A DNA stretch of 33,795 bases, taken from positions 1 through 33,795 of the forward strand of contig JBGSWN010000071.1 in assembly GCA_041752395.1 (NCBI GenBank). Direction: 5' to 3'. Shown here one piece after another: positions 1-8,819 of this stretch. The translations under genes and the position numbers were made by a program. The notes under the pieces are model-generated. The model saw nothing but the letters and a program-made list of their open reading frames with translations, was not told the origin of the DNA and did no database searches. Source of the stretch: UBA6168 sp041752395 (GTDB lineage: Bacteria; Bacteroidota; Bacteroidia; Chitinophagales; Saprospiraceae). Position 1 is the stretch's first letter; every line of letters begins with the position of its first letter.

Positions 1-1
1 C

Positions 2-1114
2 ATGGAAAATAAGGACAACCTACTCGGCGTCATCACCACCATTTTCAAGTGGAAAAAAATAATCCTGCTCATCTGCGGCGTGACGGCAGTTGGGGCGGCG
101 ATCATCTCGTTGGTGCTGCCCGTTTATTACAAATCCACCACGATTTTTTACGCTGCCAGCCCTGATTTGGCAGTGCCGGAGGCCATCTTCGGCACCAGCG
201 GTGAAAAGCCCGACTACTACGGCACGGAGAACGATATTGACCGCATCCTGAGCATCGCCAATTCCGGCGAACTGACGGCGTTCATGGTGGACAGCTTCGA
301 CCTTTACCAGCGCTACGATATTGACCCAAAAAGCCCCCGTGGCAAGCACTTCGTTGGGCTGGAATTCCAGGGCCATTTCGATGTCGTGAAAACGAAATAT
401 GACGCTATCGAACTGAGCATCGAAGACCGGGACCAGCAAATGGCCGCCAAGATGACCAACGCCGCCCGGAACTATATCAACATGCTGGCGCAACGCCTCA
501 TCAAGGAAAGCCAAGCGAAGACGGTGCGTACTTTCGAGGAAAACATTCGGCAAAAAGAGGCGGACATGAAGATGATGAACGACTCGATGCAGCATATCCG
601 GGTGCGGTACGGGGTGTACAACACCAAGGCGCAGTCGGAGAACCTGTCGGAACTCATCGCCACTGGGGAGGCCAAGGCCAACCTGTCCCGTGCCAAGCTC
701 TCCTCGCTTCTGAATGCGGGCTACAACAAAAAAGATTCGCTCACCCTGCTCCAGGCCAATATCACGGGCTACGAGGCGCAGTTGCAGCAGCTCTACATCC
801 GCCTCGACACTTTCAACAAGGGTATGGCCGTGATGGATTACCTCGTGGAATCGCAATTGCAAGCCAGTGAGCAAATTGCCGAGGACAAGGAGCATTACAA
901 AATGTCGAAAGCAGCCTACAATTCAGAGTTTCCGGCTATTTTCCTGCTCGAACCCGGCGATGTACCCGTCATCAAAGAGCGCCCAAAACGGGCGATGATG
1001 GTAGTCATTTCGACGCTGGTGGCCTTTGTTTTTAGTGTGCTGGGCGTCTTGGTTTTTGATACTTACCGGGACGTGAACTGGCGGGAGGTGATGAATATGA
1101 AGCCCACAGCATGA
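2..1114 (+). CDS. Wzz-like polysaccharide chain-length determinant protein
   Basis: This 370-residue protein has the classic Wzz/polysaccharide co-polymerase layout. A first membrane helix lies at about residues 18-41. A long periplasmic part follows, helical and coiled-coil prone around residues 170-300, and a second membrane helix sits at about 331-354 near the C terminus. Family members sit in the inner membrane and set the length of O-antigen or exopolysaccharide chains, sometimes as part of an export channel. No Walker kinase domain is attached, so this is not a fused tyrosine autokinase. The ATG at base 2 gives a sensible N terminus just ahead of the first helix, but only one base precedes it, so a longer form cannot be excluded. 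The stop overlaps the next start as ATGA, which points to translational coupling with the O-antigen ligase-like gene. Confidence 0.8.
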   Translation: MENKDNLLGVITTIFKWKKIILLICGVTAVGAAIISLVLPVYYKSTTIFYAASPDLAVPEAIFGTSGEKPDYYGTENDIDRILSIANSGELTAFMVDSFDLYQRYDIDPKSPRGKHFVGLEFQGHFDVVKTKYDAIELSIEDRDQQMAAKMTNAARNYINMLAQRLIKESQAKTVRTFEENIRQKEADMKMMNDSMQHIRVRYGVYNTKAQSENLSELIATGEAKANLSRAKLSSLLNAGYNKKDSLTLLQANITGYEAQLQQLYIRLDTFNKGMAVMDYLVESQLQASEQIAEDKEHYKMSKAAYNSEFPAIFLLEPGDVPVIKERPKRAMMVVISTLVAFVFSVLGVLVFDTYRDVNWREVMNMKPTA

Positions 1115-2550
1115 CCTTCGCCGACCAACAAACCCGCACCTTGCTCATCGGCTTCGGCGCCATAACGGTGGTGAGCCTGCTGGTGGGCGTCGCTGGCAAT
1201 TGGTATTGGTTGGCGGGAATCCCGGCGGCGCTGCTGTTCGGGTACCTGGCCTTGGTTGATTTTCGCAAGATATTTTACCTGCTCTTTTTTTTCATTCCGC
1301 TCACCGTGGAGGTCTGGCTGCCGAACGGCACCGTGACTGACATGCCCACCGAGTTCATGACGGTGCTGATGATGGGGATTTACTTTGTGTACATACTTCG
1401 CAATGGGCGCACGCTCAGCGCCGATTTCATCAAACACCCCATCACGCTGGCGCTGCTGGCACACCTCGGCTGGTTTTTAATCACGTCTGTCACTTCGCAA
1501 AACCTGATGATTTCCTTCAAGTATTCCTTGGCGAAAATCTGGTACATTACCACGTTTTTCTTCTTGGCAGGGCATATTTTGAAGGAAGAAAAAGACTTGA
1601 AACGGCTGGTTTGGGTGGTTATTTTCCCACTGCTTTTCACCATTTTTTATGTGCTTCGCAAACATGCCGCCATTGGGTTCAGCTTCGAGGGCATCCACAC
1701 CGTGGTGCAGCCATTTTACCGAAACAAAGTAGCCTACGCCTGCATGATGACCATTTTTCTGCCCTTCGTCTGGTTCACCCGGCAGATGTACCGCACTTGG
1801 ACTTGGCAGTGGGTGGTGCTGGCCGCTGCGACGGTGATTCTGCTTATTGGCATCCAGTTTTCGTACACCCGTGCGGCGTACGGAACGCTTGGTATGGCAG
1901 TAGCTGCGTATTTTGGGATAAAATGGCGGCTGATGAAATATGGGCTTGCCGTGGCTGCACTGCTGGGCCTACTGTACATCGCAGGCATGGTGCGCCACAA
2001 CAACTACCTCGACCACAAGCCGGTTTATGAAAAAACCATCACCCACGAGGATTTCGGAGACCTGCTCAATTCCACGACCAAGGGGCAGGACGTAAGCACG
2101 ATGGAACGGGTCTATCGCTGGGTGGCAGGTGGGCACATGATTGGCGAACGGCCAGTTTTGGGCTTTGGGCCAGGCACTTTCACCCATTTTTATAAAACCT
2201 ACACCCTGCACGGCTTCCGCACCTATGTCAGCTTGAACACCGAAGGCTCCGGCATCCACTGCTACTACCTGATGACGGCGGTGGAACAAGGCTACTTCGG
2301 CGGCTTCCTGTTCGTCGCATTGGTTTTCATCGTACTTTTGGCGGGCGAGCGCATTTACCACCAAACCACCGACCCTGACCGCAAGCGGCTGGTGATGATG
2401 GTAATGATGACCACGGTCATTATTGACGGCCTGCTGCTGATGAACGACTTAGTGGAAACGGATAAAATCGGTTCGTTTTTCTTTCTTTGCATGGCAGTTT
2501 TGGTGAATGTGGACATTGCGAACAAAAAGACATTAGACAATAGACATTAG
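1111..2550 (+). CDS. O-antigen ligase/polymerase (Wzy_C-type) family membrane protein
   Basis: This 479-residue polytopic inner-membrane protein has many hydrophobic helices and one large periplasmic loop at about residues 290-390. The loop contains the pattern R-V-Y-R-W-V-A-G near residue 331, followed by P-V-L-G-F-G-P-G-T-F, a hallmark of the Wzy_C / O-antigen ligase family. Members join lipid-linked glycan units into polymers or move a glycan onto an acceptor. Overlap of its start with the Wzz-like gene (ATGA at 1111-1114) fits a chain-length regulator paired with a polymerase in an exopolysaccharide operon. Polymerase and ligase cannot be told apart by reading. The last codons (K-T-L-D-N-R-H) fall inside an intergenic AGACATTA repeat, so the C-terminal tail may have been set by repeat insertion. 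Confidence 0.8.
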   Translation: MTFADQQTRTLLIGFGAITVVSLLVGVAGNWYWLAGIPAALLFGYLALVDFRKIFYLLFFFIPLTVEVWLPNGTVTDMPTEFMTVLMMGIYFVYILRNGRTLSADFIKHPITLALLAHLGWFLITSVTSQNLMISFKYSLAKIWYITTFFFLAGHILKEEKDLKRLVWVVIFPLLFTIFYVLRKHAAIGFSFEGIHTVVQPFYRNKVAYACMMTIFLPFVWFTRQMYRTWTWQWVVLAAATVILLIGIQFSYTRAAYGTLGMAVAAYFGIKWRLMKYGLAVAALLGLLYIAGMVRHNNYLDHKPVYEKTITHEDFGDLLNSTTKGQDVSTMERVYRWVAGGHMIGERPVLGFGPGTFTHFYKTYTLHGFRTYVSLNTEGSGIHCYYLMTAVEQGYFGGFLFVALVFIVLLAGERIYHQTTDPDRKRLVMMVMMTTVIIDGLLLMNDLVETDKIGSFFFLCMAVLVNVDIANKKTLDNRH

Positions 2551-2591
2551 ACTTGAAACAAGCTACCTGCTCAATCTAAAGTCTATTGTCT
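2535..2591. repeat. Inverted repeat made of AGACAATAGAC-type low-complexity sequence
   Basis: AGACAATAGAC at 2535-2545 is matched by its exact reverse complement GTCTATTGTCT at 2581-2591. The pairing extends imperfectly inward (ATTAGACTT against AATCTAAAGT). Direct copies of GACATTAGAC also occur at 2529-2552. The structure overlaps the 3' end of the ligase-like gene and fills most of the gap before the histidine kinase. No T tract follows, so it is a hairpin or dispersed repeat rather than a standard terminator. Confidence 0.75.
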
Positions 2592-2599
2592 TCAAAAAC

Positions 2600-3778
2600 A
2601 TGGATATCTACAAAAGAAAATCACGGTGGAAATGGTACCTCGCTGCGGCCGGGGCGGTCATCGTGTTGATTTCCATGTTCTACACGAAGTATTTGACGGA
2701 CAAGCTGTCCATCGAGGAATTGAAGAAGGTGCAACAATTGAAAATGGCACTGGAAACATTGAGCCAAGATGTTTCTTCGGAAGATACTTTTCAATGTGAT
2801 GTCAGTTTCCAAACCAATTTTCTTTCTGAAAACACCACTGTCCCAATACTCCTTGCAGATGACCAAGGCAACCCACAGTTTGGGACGAATTTTGGGGAAG
2901 AAGAAGACAATGACCAAGATTTTTTGAAGAAAAAGCTCGCCGAATTCAAAGCTGATAAAATTGAACCTATCATCGTTTCCACGCCTTATGGCAGCCAGCA
3001 TTTGTACTTCGAGCATTCGTTCATCCTTCAGCTTTTAAAGTTTTATCCAGTTCTCCAGTTCATCCTCATCGCTGCCTTTATCGCCTTCGGCTATCTTGGT
3101 TTCAGCACCAGCCGCAGGGCGGAACAGAACCGGGTTTGGGCGGGCATGGCCAAGGAAACAGCGCACCAGCTCGGTACGCCCATCAGCGGAATCGTGGCAT
3201 GGATTGAGCACCTGCGGGCACTTCGGGAAGATGATGAAGAGGTTCACGAAGTCCTGGACGAACTCGGAAACGATGTACTCCGCCTCGAACTCATCGCTGA
3301 CCGCTTCTCCAAAATCGGCTCGGCACCGGAGCTGAAACCCGTCAATATTTTTGACGAATTGGAAAAATGCCGGGCCTACATGCAGCGGAGGGCTAGCCGA
3401 AAAGTTGAGTTCCTCTTTCCTGCGCCCAATTTGTACGAACCCATCACTGTCCAGCTAAATTCCCACCTTTTCGAGTGGGTCATTGAGAACCTGCTCCGCA
3501 ATGCCCTTGACTCCATGGATGGCACGGGCCGCATCAGTGCCAGCGTCTATCAAGACCCCGGCCACGTGTTTATTGACCTCACCGATACAGGCAAGGGAAT
3601 TCCCACCAATAAGTTCAAAACCGTCTTCAACCCCGGCTACACCACCAAGAAAAGGGGCTGGGGACTTGGCCTTTCGTTAACAAAACGAATTATCGAAGAC
3701 TACCATTCCGGCAAGATTTTTGTCAAAAAGTCGGTGCTGAACGAAGGGACGACGTTTACCATTCAATTGCCGAAATAA
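2600..3778 (+). CDS. Membrane sensor histidine kinase
   Basis: This 392-residue kinase has a first membrane helix at about residues 12-28, a roughly 115-residue periplasmic sensor region of unknown fold, a second helix at about 148-168, and a cytoplasmic kinase core. The H box is A-H-Q-L-G-T-P with His189 as the likely phosphorylated residue, the N box is around Asn301, and the G boxes are D-T-G-K-G-I-P near 328 and G-W-G-L-G-L-S-L near 352. This is the HATPase_c fold of bacterial histidine kinases. The H box reads HQLGTP rather than the commoner HELRTP, a variant frequent in Bacteroidota. No response regulator lies on either side, so its partner must be elsewhere. It lies 49 bases after the ligase-like gene and could be co-transcribed with it. 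The ligand is unknown. Confidence 0.88.
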   Translation: MDIYKRKSRWKWYLAAAGAVIVLISMFYTKYLTDKLSIEELKKVQQLKMALETLSQDVSSEDTFQCDVSFQTNFLSENTTVPILLADDQGNPQFGTNFGEEEDNDQDFLKKKLAEFKADKIEPIIVSTPYGSQHLYFEHSFILQLLKFYPVLQFILIAAFIAFGYLGFSTSRRAEQNRVWAGMAKETAHQLGTPISGIVAWIEHLRALREDDEEVHEVLDELGNDVLRLELIADRFSKIGSAPELKPVNIFDELEKCRAYMQRRASRKVEFLFPAPNLYEPITVQLNSHLFEWVIENLLRNALDSMDGTGRISASVYQDPGHVFIDLTDTGKGIPTNKFKTVFNPGYTTKKRGWGLGLSLTKRIIEDYHSGKIFVKKSVLNEGTTFTIQLPK

Positions 3779-3919
3779 AGGCTGTTTTTAAAGCGAAAAT
3801 CAAGGGTTTTTACCCAATATTTGATTTTACTTGTTGAAAAAACCTTCCACTAATTTCCCCCATTATTCATTTTCCCTTCCCAAGCTTAGAATTTTATTAG
3901 AAATCTCAATTCCACTGTT

Positions 3920-6574
3920 ATGCAAAAACACCTTAACACATTGAAGGGGCTATTGCTGTTTTTTCTTTCCTTTTGCCACATTTCTGCAGCACATTCCAAC
4001 ACCACCAACACCATCGTTTACGACTACGTCGTGACCGTTTTGGATGAAAAAGGCGAACCGCTTTACGGTGTCAATATTTTCACCAATGACCAGCAAAAAG
4101 TGGCTACCACCACCGACGAGCAGGGCAAAGCGACCCTCAAGGATTTGGACAACAAGGAAGAAATCAACTTCACTTTTATCGGCTACAACAGCTTGCGGTT
4201 GCCATTTTACGAAATCCGTCGCAAGAACGGCATCATCCGAATGACCAAATCGGCGACCGAACTCAACGAGGTCGTGGTCATTGGCCGACGGGACGACCTG
4301 CCCTCACAGGTGCCTTATACTTTTACAAAAATATCCAAGCAGGACATCGCTTTTTTTGAGCCGCAGACCACAGCAGATGCACTTTGGAACACGGCGGGCG
4401 TTTTTGTCCAAAAAACACAGATGGGCGGCGGAAGTCCCGTACTGCGTGGCTTTGAGGCCAACCGGGTTCTCCTCGTCGTGGACGGGGTGCGCATGAACAG
4501 CGCCATCTACCGCAGCGGTCACTTGCAGAATTCCATCACGGTGGACAACGCCATGCTGGAGCGCACGGAGGTCATCTTCGGCCCAGGTTCGTTGCTGTAC
4601 GGCAGCGATGCCCTCGGTGGTGTCATCCACTTCCGCTCGAAAGAACCGAAACTAGCGCTCGGCGATCAGCCTTCCACCGTTGAATCGAACCTGTACACCC
4701 GCTATTCGTCAGCCAATCAGGAAAAATCCGTGCATGCTGACGTGAATTTTGGCAAGAAAAACTGGGCCTCGCTCACCAGCCTCACCTTCACCGACTACAA
4801 CGACCTGCGCACAGGCGACAATCGCCCGACAGGCTATGAGGATTTCGGGAAACGCCTCTACTTCGTCCGCCGAAATGGCAACAACGACGAGGTCATCGAA
4901 AACGTCATTTCCGATGGTAAAAGTGGCTTCAAGCCCAATTACAATGTGCAGGTCGGCACGGCCTACTCGCAGATTGATTTTATGCAAAAAATCAAATACC
5001 AGCCGAACCGCCACTTCTTCGCCGTGCTCAATTTTCAGCAATCAACCAGCACGGACGTGCCCCGCTACGATTTCCTCACGGAACTGAAAAACCCAGCCGA
5101 CCCGACAAGCCTGCGCTATGCCGAGTGGTTTTATGGCCCTCAGCGCCGACTGATGGCTTCGTTGAAGCTGCGGTTTTCTAAACCGACGGCCATTTACGAC
5201 AGGGCGACCATTATCGGCTCTTTCCAGCAATTGCACGAAAACCGCCTCCAGCGGGTGCTACACAAAAGCCAGCGGATTTTTCAATTGGAAGATGTCAGCA
5301 TTTTCTCCTTGACCGCCGATTTTGACAAAAATATCACAGATAACGGGCAGCAAAAACTCATGTACGGTGTGGATGTGAACCACAACGATGTAAACTCAGA
5401 ATCGGGACGGGTAAAATTCACCGATGAGTCAATTACCCGCAATGCGCTGAGCCGCTATCCCGCCACCAATTTCATGACGACCCTTGCGGGCTACGCCAAC
5501 TATCGAATCACTTCTGCCGATACATTGCTGGCGCTCAATGCGGGCCTCCGTTTTACCAGCTCCAAATTGCTTTCAAAATATTCCCTCGCCGACAGCAACA
5601 CGGTGTGGCCGACCCACTACTACGAACCAGGTGTTGGGGCCACCAACAGCGACCTGACCTGGTCGCTCGGCGGTACTTGGAAGTCTAAATCGGGTACGGA
5701 ACTGCGGGCCATGGGCTCCAAAGCTTTCCGCTCGCCGAACATTGACGACTATTCACAGTTTCGCCCAAGAAACGGCTTCATCTCCATTCCGAACGTTGAC
5801 CTTCAGCCAGAGCGCTCCTATAACGGCGAGCTGGCCATTGCGCAGGAATTTGGCAAAAATGCCAATGGGTTACGTGGAAAAATCGGCGTTACGGGCTACT
5901 ATACCTACGTAAAAGGGTTGATGACCCGCCGTTCCTTTTCGTTGCCGGACGGCTCAAACATCGTTCGGGTGGATGGTATTGAATACGAAACCCGAGCAAA
6001 TGTGAACGCCAACAAAGGCATTGTCAAGGGCGTGAGCGGAGAGGCACAATTTCGTTTTGGTGAAAAATGGTCACTGGCATCAACGCTCAGTTTTACGAAG
6101 GGCGACGCCTCTTTTGATGTGAAGGATGCCCAAGGCGTTGTGGTGTTTGACACACTTGCGCCGCTCGACCATATCCCGCCGGTGCATGGGTTCACGAGCC
6201 TCACCTTCCAGTCCGGCAAAATCAAATTGTCCGGTGTGGTGCGCTACCAGCGGGCTAAAACCATTGACCAGTACGGCGTTTCAGACGTGAGCCTCGACAG
6301 CAATGGCAACCCAGTGTTTGGCCGTGGTGGCACGGAGGACAATATCGAATATTCTTACTGGCAGCTTGACGATGTGACTGGAAAACTGGTTTACGACGGC
6401 ACGCTGGCTTGGGCTACCTATAACTTGTATGCCTCCTACAATTTATCGAAACTATTCACCGTGAACTTTGCTGTGGAGAACATCACCGACTTGCACTACC
6501 GACCTTTTGCTTCGGGCATCAGCGCAGCGGGACGCAACTTCATCGTGTCATTCCGGGTGAATTTGAGCAAATAA
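3920..6574 (+). CDS. TonB-dependent outer-membrane receptor, heme/hemoglobin-receptor type
   Basis: This 884-residue protein has a signal peptide ending near residue 26 and a carboxypeptidase-regulatory-like beta domain at about 35-110 with the usual G-Y-N turn. The plug domain spans about 125-235, and a 22-strand-type barrel runs to the C terminus, which ends in the expected aromatic and hydrophobic strand. In the plug, the run with G-S-P-V-L-R-G-F-E-A-N-R-V-L-L-V-V-D-G-V-R and then A-I-Y-R-S-G-H-L-Q-N is strikingly like the hemoglobin/heme/lactoferrin receptor subfamily. Such receptors import heme, iron or other metal complexes with TonB-ExbBD energy. The next gene, 22 bases downstream, encodes an MbnP-like lipoprotein, so copper or a metal-binding ligand is also possible. 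The ligand itself cannot be decided from sequence. Confidence 0.9.
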   Translation: MQKHLNTLKGLLLFFLSFCHISAAHSNTTNTIVYDYVVTVLDEKGEPLYGVNIFTNDQQKVATTTDEQGKATLKDLDNKEEINFTFIGYNSLRLPFYEIRRKNGIIRMTKSATELNEVVVIGRRDDLPSQVPYTFTKISKQDIAFFEPQTTADALWNTAGVFVQKTQMGGGSPVLRGFEANRVLLVVDGVRMNSAIYRSGHLQNSITVDNAMLERTEVIFGPGSLLYGSDALGGVIHFRSKEPKLALGDQPSTVESNLYTRYSSANQEKSVHADVNFGKKNWASLTSLTFTDYNDLRTGDNRPTGYEDFGKRLYFVRRNGNNDEVIENVISDGKSGFKPNYNVQVGTAYSQIDFMQKIKYQPNRHFFAVLNFQQSTSTDVPRYDFLTELKNPADPTSLRYAEWFYGPQRRLMASLKLRFSKPTAIYDRATIIGSFQQLHENRLQRVLHKSQRIFQLEDVSIFSLTADFDKNITDNGQQKLMYGVDVNHNDVNSESGRVKFTDESITRNALSRYPATNFMTTLAGYANYRITSADTLLALNAGLRFTSSKLLSKYSLADSNTVWPTHYYEPGVGATNSDLTWSLGGTWKSKSGTELRAMGSKAFRSPNIDDYSQFRPRNGFISIPNVDLQPERSYNGELAIAQEFGKNANGLRGKIGVTGYYTYVKGLMTRRSFSLPDGSNIVRVDGIEYETRANVNANKGIVKGVSGEAQFRFGEKWSLASTLSFTKGDASFDVKDAQGVVVFDTLAPLDHIPPVHGFTSLTFQSGKIKLSGVVRYQRAKTIDQYGVSDVSLDSNGNPVFGRGGTEDNIEYSYWQLDDVTGKLVYDGTLAWATYNLYASYNLSKLFTVNFAVENITDLHYRPFASGISAAGRNFIVSFRVNLSK

Positions 6575-6596
6575 CAAACCCAAAAAGTTTAAAGAA

Positions 6597-7334
6597 ATGA
6601 AAAAGTTATTTTATTTTATTCTCCTGATTTCACTGGTGTCTTCCTGTACGAAAGACCCAATCATAGGCTCTTCGGGCAATATGACCTTGAACCTCCATGC
6701 CAATTACGGTGGCCAGCCACTGGCGATGGACCAAGCTTACCCTTTTGGCACCAACGTGGTCAAGTTCGACCAGTTCAATTTTTTCATCAGCAACGTGACA
6801 CTGCTGGAAGCGGAGACCGAGGATGAAACCGACCTGATGGAAATTGGATTGGCGGATTTTGGAACTAGCAGCAACGCAAGTTTTAGCTTCAGTACCGTGC
6901 CCGCCGTGAAGTACCGTGGCATGAAAATCAGCTTCGGCGTACCTTCGGGATTGAACAAGTCTTCGGTGAGCAACTACGGTTCTGGGCATCCGCTCAAGAA
7001 AGCTTTTGACACCCATTTCTGGGCCGATGGCAATAGTTTCTTCTTCATGAAATTGTCTGGCACAGACAGCCAAAATAGGGACTTCGAACTTTTTCCCGCC
7101 AAGAACAGCAATTTCATGACGGTGATTTTCCCCAAAACATTTACGTTGGCAGACGGAGAAAGCCTCGACCTAGACCTTTCTGTGGACGTATTGAAATTGC
7201 TGCTCTATGCCAACAGTCAACCAATTGATTTTGATGAGGTAGCCAATCTTTCCACCTACAACCCTGAAAACGATGACCTCTCAGCCCTGCTAATGAGCAA
7301 TTTTGACAAGGACAAGGCTTTAGAATTAGAATAG
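6597..7334 (+). CDS. MbnP-like lipoprotein (putative metal-binding partner of the receptor)
   Basis: This 245-residue protein has a lipoprotein signal ending in L-V-S-S-C, with Cys17 as the lipid anchor, so it is probably tethered to the outer membrane. The pattern F-D-Q-F-N-F-F-I-S-N-V-T-L near residue 60, and later H-F-W-A-D-G-N-S-F-F-F-M-K-L-S-G near 140, matches the MbnP family as I recall it (a FKFYISN-type strand and a YWAW-type strand followed by FMKLEG). Known MbnP proteins bind copper using an oxidised tryptophan made by the diheme enzyme MbnH. In Bacteroidota, relatives are often found next to TonB receptors. Here no MbnH-like cytochrome is adjacent. The gene is close behind the receptor and surely in its operon. 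The family call is good; copper binding is inferred. Confidence 0.72.
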   Translation: MKKLFYFILLISLVSSCTKDPIIGSSGNMTLNLHANYGGQPLAMDQAYPFGTNVVKFDQFNFFISNVTLLEAETEDETDLMEIGLADFGTSSNASFSFSTVPAVKYRGMKISFGVPSGLNKSSVSNYGSGHPLKKAFDTHFWADGNSFFFMKLSGTDSQNRDFELFPAKNSNFMTVIFPKTFTLADGESLDLDLSVDVLKLLLYANSQPIDFDEVANLSTYNPENDDLSALLMSNFDKDKALELE

Positions 7335-7385
7335 AGAGGGTGAGAGAGAGTGAGAGCGTGAGAGCGTGAGCGGATGAGAGGGTGG
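7335..7385. repeat. Purine-rich GAGAGTGA-type low-complexity tract
   Basis: Directly after the stop codon of the MbnP-like gene there is a tract of short imperfect direct repeats of GAGAG(N)GTGA, including two adjacent copies of GTGAGAGC. It is not coding and shows no hairpin. The rest of the gap up to 7601 shows no terminator or gene. Confidence 0.7.
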
Positions 7386-7601
7386 TGACTCAAATTTCAA
7401 GTGTTGAAATATATTTTTCCTGTTCCAATCAAGTTTACCCCAGTGCAGAATCCGAAAACTGCCAATAATTCGACGGCTGTATCTCCAAAACAATAGCCGA
7501 AGCCGGAACACACAGCTTCAGCCGCTGTTCATCCACAGCGGAATCTCTCGCTTTGAAGACCAACCGCAACAAACCCCGCCATCCTTTCCTTTCTTTGCAG
7601 C

Positions 7602-8759
7602 GTGAATCCGTCCAATACATCACAAAACCACTTCGATGTGCTTATTGTCGGCGCTGGGCCGGCAGGTACTTCGGCAGCTTTGGCCCTGCGGCAAAGCGGG
7701 CTGCGGGTGGCGCTACTGGACAAGGCTAGTTTCCCACGGGACAAGGTCTGCGGCGATGCCATACCCGGCCCGGCGCTGCGGGTGCTGTCGGAACTGGGTT
7801 TTGAAGACGAGGCGGCAGCTTTTCCCGAAAAAGAAATGGTGACCAGTTCCCGGTTGGTAGCGCCGAACGGCAAGTCGCTGACCATCCGTTGGGTTACAAA
7901 GGCGTTCAATAGCCGGCGCATGGATTTTGATGCTTTCCTCTTGGATTTGGTGCAAAAACACAGCGACGTGCAAGTGCTGGAAGAGATGGAAGTCAGCCAA
8001 GTAATCGTGGGGAAAGGCACCGTGACCGTGACGGCTGGCGAACAAGAATTCACCTGTCAAATCCTCATCGGGGCTGATGGCACCAATGGTATCACCGCCA
8101 AGCAGCTTGCTAGTTTTACTCTCGACCGACAGCACCACTGCGCCGCTGTGCGGGCCTACTGCAAAGACTTGCCAGAAGTGGAAGCAGGCGTCAACGAGTT
8201 CTACCTCCTCGATGGCTACCTGCCCGGCTATTTTTGGATTTTTCCCTTGGAAAATGGCTGGGTGAATATTGGCTTCGGCATGTTGAGCGCAGCGGTAGCG
8301 GACAAAAACCTAAACCTCCGCAAGACCCTGCAAGCCATCATTACCACGCATCCTGTTTTGAAAAAACGCTTTGCGCAAGCAAGTATTATTGAAAAAACGG
8401 TGGGCTTCGGACTGCCGTTGGGTTCCCGTCATTGGCCGCTCTCCGGTGAGCGTTACCTGCTGGCAGGCGATGCTGGCTCCTTGATTGACCCTTTGCAAGG
8501 CCACGGCATTGACAAGGCGATGCTGAGTGGGAAATTGGCGGCGGAGCAAGCCATCCGTTGTTTCAATGCAAATCGCTTTGATGCCGCTTTTTTAAAACAA
8601 TATGATAAGGAAGTCTATCGCCGCTGCGGTTCGGAATTTCGTAAAAACTATCGGCTGCTATTATTGTTGAATCGTTTTCCTAAATTGGTGAATATGGTCA
8701 TCAATTTTGCGCAGCATAAAAAACTATTAAATTGGATGCAGCGATGGATGTATGGATGA
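7602..8759 (+). CDS. FAD-dependent oxidoreductase, geranylgeranyl reductase family
   Basis: This 385-residue flavoprotein has an N-terminal Rossmann dinucleotide-binding motif V-G-A-G-P-A-G-T-S (residues 16-24) and then D-K-A-S-F-P-R-D-K-V-C-G-D-A, the typical geranylgeranyl reductase/FixC-type segment. A second FAD contact, L-L-A-G-D-A-G-S-L-I-D-P, lies near residue 285, followed by G-H-G-I-D-K-A-M-L-S-G. The family reduces double bonds of isoprenoid chains or acts as a monooxygenase-like flavoenzyme, and many members are uncharacterised. The start is a GTG at 7602, chosen because the Rossmann motif begins only 16 residues later and no ATG is in frame between. A thioesterase gene follows after a hairpin, which hints at lipid or isoprenoid metabolism without fixing the substrate. 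Confidence 0.85.
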   Translation: MNPSNTSQNHFDVLIVGAGPAGTSAALALRQSGLRVALLDKASFPRDKVCGDAIPGPALRVLSELGFEDEAAAFPEKEMVTSSRLVAPNGKSLTIRWVTKAFNSRRMDFDAFLLDLVQKHSDVQVLEEMEVSQVIVGKGTVTVTAGEQEFTCQILIGADGTNGITAKQLASFTLDRQHHCAAVRAYCKDLPEVEAGVNEFYLLDGYLPGYFWIFPLENGWVNIGFGMLSAAVADKNLNLRKTLQAIITTHPVLKKRFAQASIIEKTVGFGLPLGSRHWPLSGERYLLAGDAGSLIDPLQGHGIDKAMLSGKLAAEQAIRCFNANRFDAAFLKQYDKEVYRRCGSEFRKNYRLLLLLNRFPKLVNMVINFAQHKKLLNWMQRWMYG

Positions 8760-8764
8760 GCATA

Positions 8765-8797
8765 AGAGGTGACACCTTTCAAAAAGGTGTCACCTCT
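8765..8797. repeat. Perfect 15-bp inverted repeat (AGAGGTGACACCTTT) with 3-base loop
   Basis: The left arm at 8765-8779 and right arm at 8783-8797 are exact reverse complements around the loop CAA. No T run follows on the plus strand, so it is not a textbook intrinsic terminator. Each arm contains GGTGACACC/GGTGTCACC, itself near-palindromic. It lies between the flavoprotein stop and the thioesterase start. It may be a dispersed REP-like element, an RNA-processing hairpin or an operator. Confidence 0.85.
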
Positions 8798-8819
8798 AGT
8801 CAATAAAACGAATCACAAT

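Noticed and set aside
20..895. Long open frame on the minus strand (291 codons)
   Set aside because: It lies wholly opposite the Wzz-like gene, has no family features and is rich in H, V and R as expected for an antisense shadow of GC-rich coding DNA.
8769..8819. GTG-initiated longer thioesterase
   Set aside because: The GTG is inside a perfect hairpin and the extra residues precede the normal 4HBT N terminus; ATG 8820 is preferred.
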